The notes beneath the pieces were generated by a model. The model searched no databases. It saw only the letters and a program-made list of their open reading frames with translations, and was not told the DNA's origin. Made by a program: the position numbers and the translations under genes. From Mucilaginibacter auburnensis (GTDB taxonomy: Bacteria > Bacteroidota > Bacteroidia > Sphingobacteriales > Sphingobacteriaceae): a DNA stretch of 64,000 nucleotides. Location of the stretch: assembly GCF_002797815.1 (NCBI RefSeq), contig NZ_PGFJ01000001.1:434001-498000 (forward strand), read 5' to 3'. Shown here piece by piece: positions 63,935 through 64,000 of this stretch (position 1 is the first letter of the stretch; each line of letters begins with the position of its first letter).

Positions 63935-63973
63935 TGTAAAGTTTGGTTTACCAAATGTAAAACAAACTTTACA
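63935..63973 (-). promoter_or_regulatory. Palindromic promoter-operator of the membrane/XRE operon
   Basis: TACATTTG (63959-63952, minus) is an exact -7 box, with TTGACA about 22 nt upstream. It is framed by a perfect inverted repeat, TGTAAAGTTTG (63935-63945) and CAAACTTTACA (63963-63973), with a second palindrome TTTGGTTTACCAAA (63942-63955) across the start side. This is a likely XRE binding site. Confidence 0.65.
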
Positions 63974-64000
63974 TATGTCAAGTATTTTTGACAAATATTT

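Overview
The window looks like chromosome of a Bacteroidota bacterium of the Sphingobacteriaceae, with a Mucilaginibacter- or Pedobacter-like gene content. This is inferred from the protein families (CreD, DUF5686 and TonB-type outer membrane proteins, ApaG, carbohydrate esterases) and from the promoters. Many genes have the Bacteroidota primary-sigma -7 element TAnnTTTG just upstream and no Shine-Dalgarno site, and in several cases that element decides which start codon is real. I found no tRNA, rRNA, CRISPR array, prophage, transposase or replication origin.

Layout. 0.2-1.1 kb: a radical SAM protein. 1.3-8.2 kb: a five-gene cell-envelope operon with an O-acyltransferase, two tandem paralogous AXE1-type esterases, an outer-membrane barrel and a TPR protein. 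8.2-12.9 kb: a repeat protein, DUF2442, YebC, a small helical protein, an epimerase-type threonine dehydrogenase and Asd. 13-15.4 kb: a secreted GH43-like glycosidase and a CE1-type esterase. 15.7-19.6 kb: GcvP and PdxJ. 19.9-26.9 kb: a glycine-rich TonB-type outer-membrane protein, PgpA, a carboxylesterase, CysM and CysE. 27-30.8 kb: a membrane protein and winged-helix regulator followed by CreD, a 52-aa membrane peptide, a ferritin-like protein and a lipoprotein. 30.9-37.1 kb: bestrophin, GlnRS, an S8 protease and an ALDH7-type dehydrogenase. 37.3-43.5 kb: a TPR protein, a ComA-like phosphosulfolactate synthase, PAP2, a serine hydrolase, a methyltransferase and a Tat-exported enolase-superfamily enzyme. 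43.5-49.7 kb: an esterase, MurF, a DUF5686 protein and Kbl. 49.7-52.5 kb: a DUF6364/PIN toxin-antitoxin pair, PheS, a Rieske-like lipoprotein and a TetR regulator. 52.6-57.3 kb: a YugP-type protease, a CE15 glucuronoyl esterase, a small membrane protein, ApaG and Dus. 57.4-60 kb: a CPBP protease, DUF2007, CdsA and Psd. 60.2-61.4 kb: RplS and TrmD. 61.5-64 kb: a minus-strand operon of repeated membrane modules with XRE regulators.

How genes work together. GH43, CE1 and CE15 enzymes point to hemicellulose or plant-wall use. Threonine dehydrogenase, Kbl and GcvP form a threonine-glycine route, although the genes are scattered. CysE/CysM make cysteine, and CdsA, Psd and PgpA make phospholipids.

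The least described parts are: (1) the terminal operon at 61.5-64 kb, where proteins sharing a KExxEDE motif sit beside XRE genes, one of them a 44-codon remnant, behind a palindromic promoter; (2) the acyltransferase/esterase/barrel/TPR operon; (3) a matching promoter-operator pair around the winged-helix/creD genes; (4) several families of degenerate short-word repeats in intergenic DNA; (5) a Rieske-like lipoprotein lacking its metal ligands.
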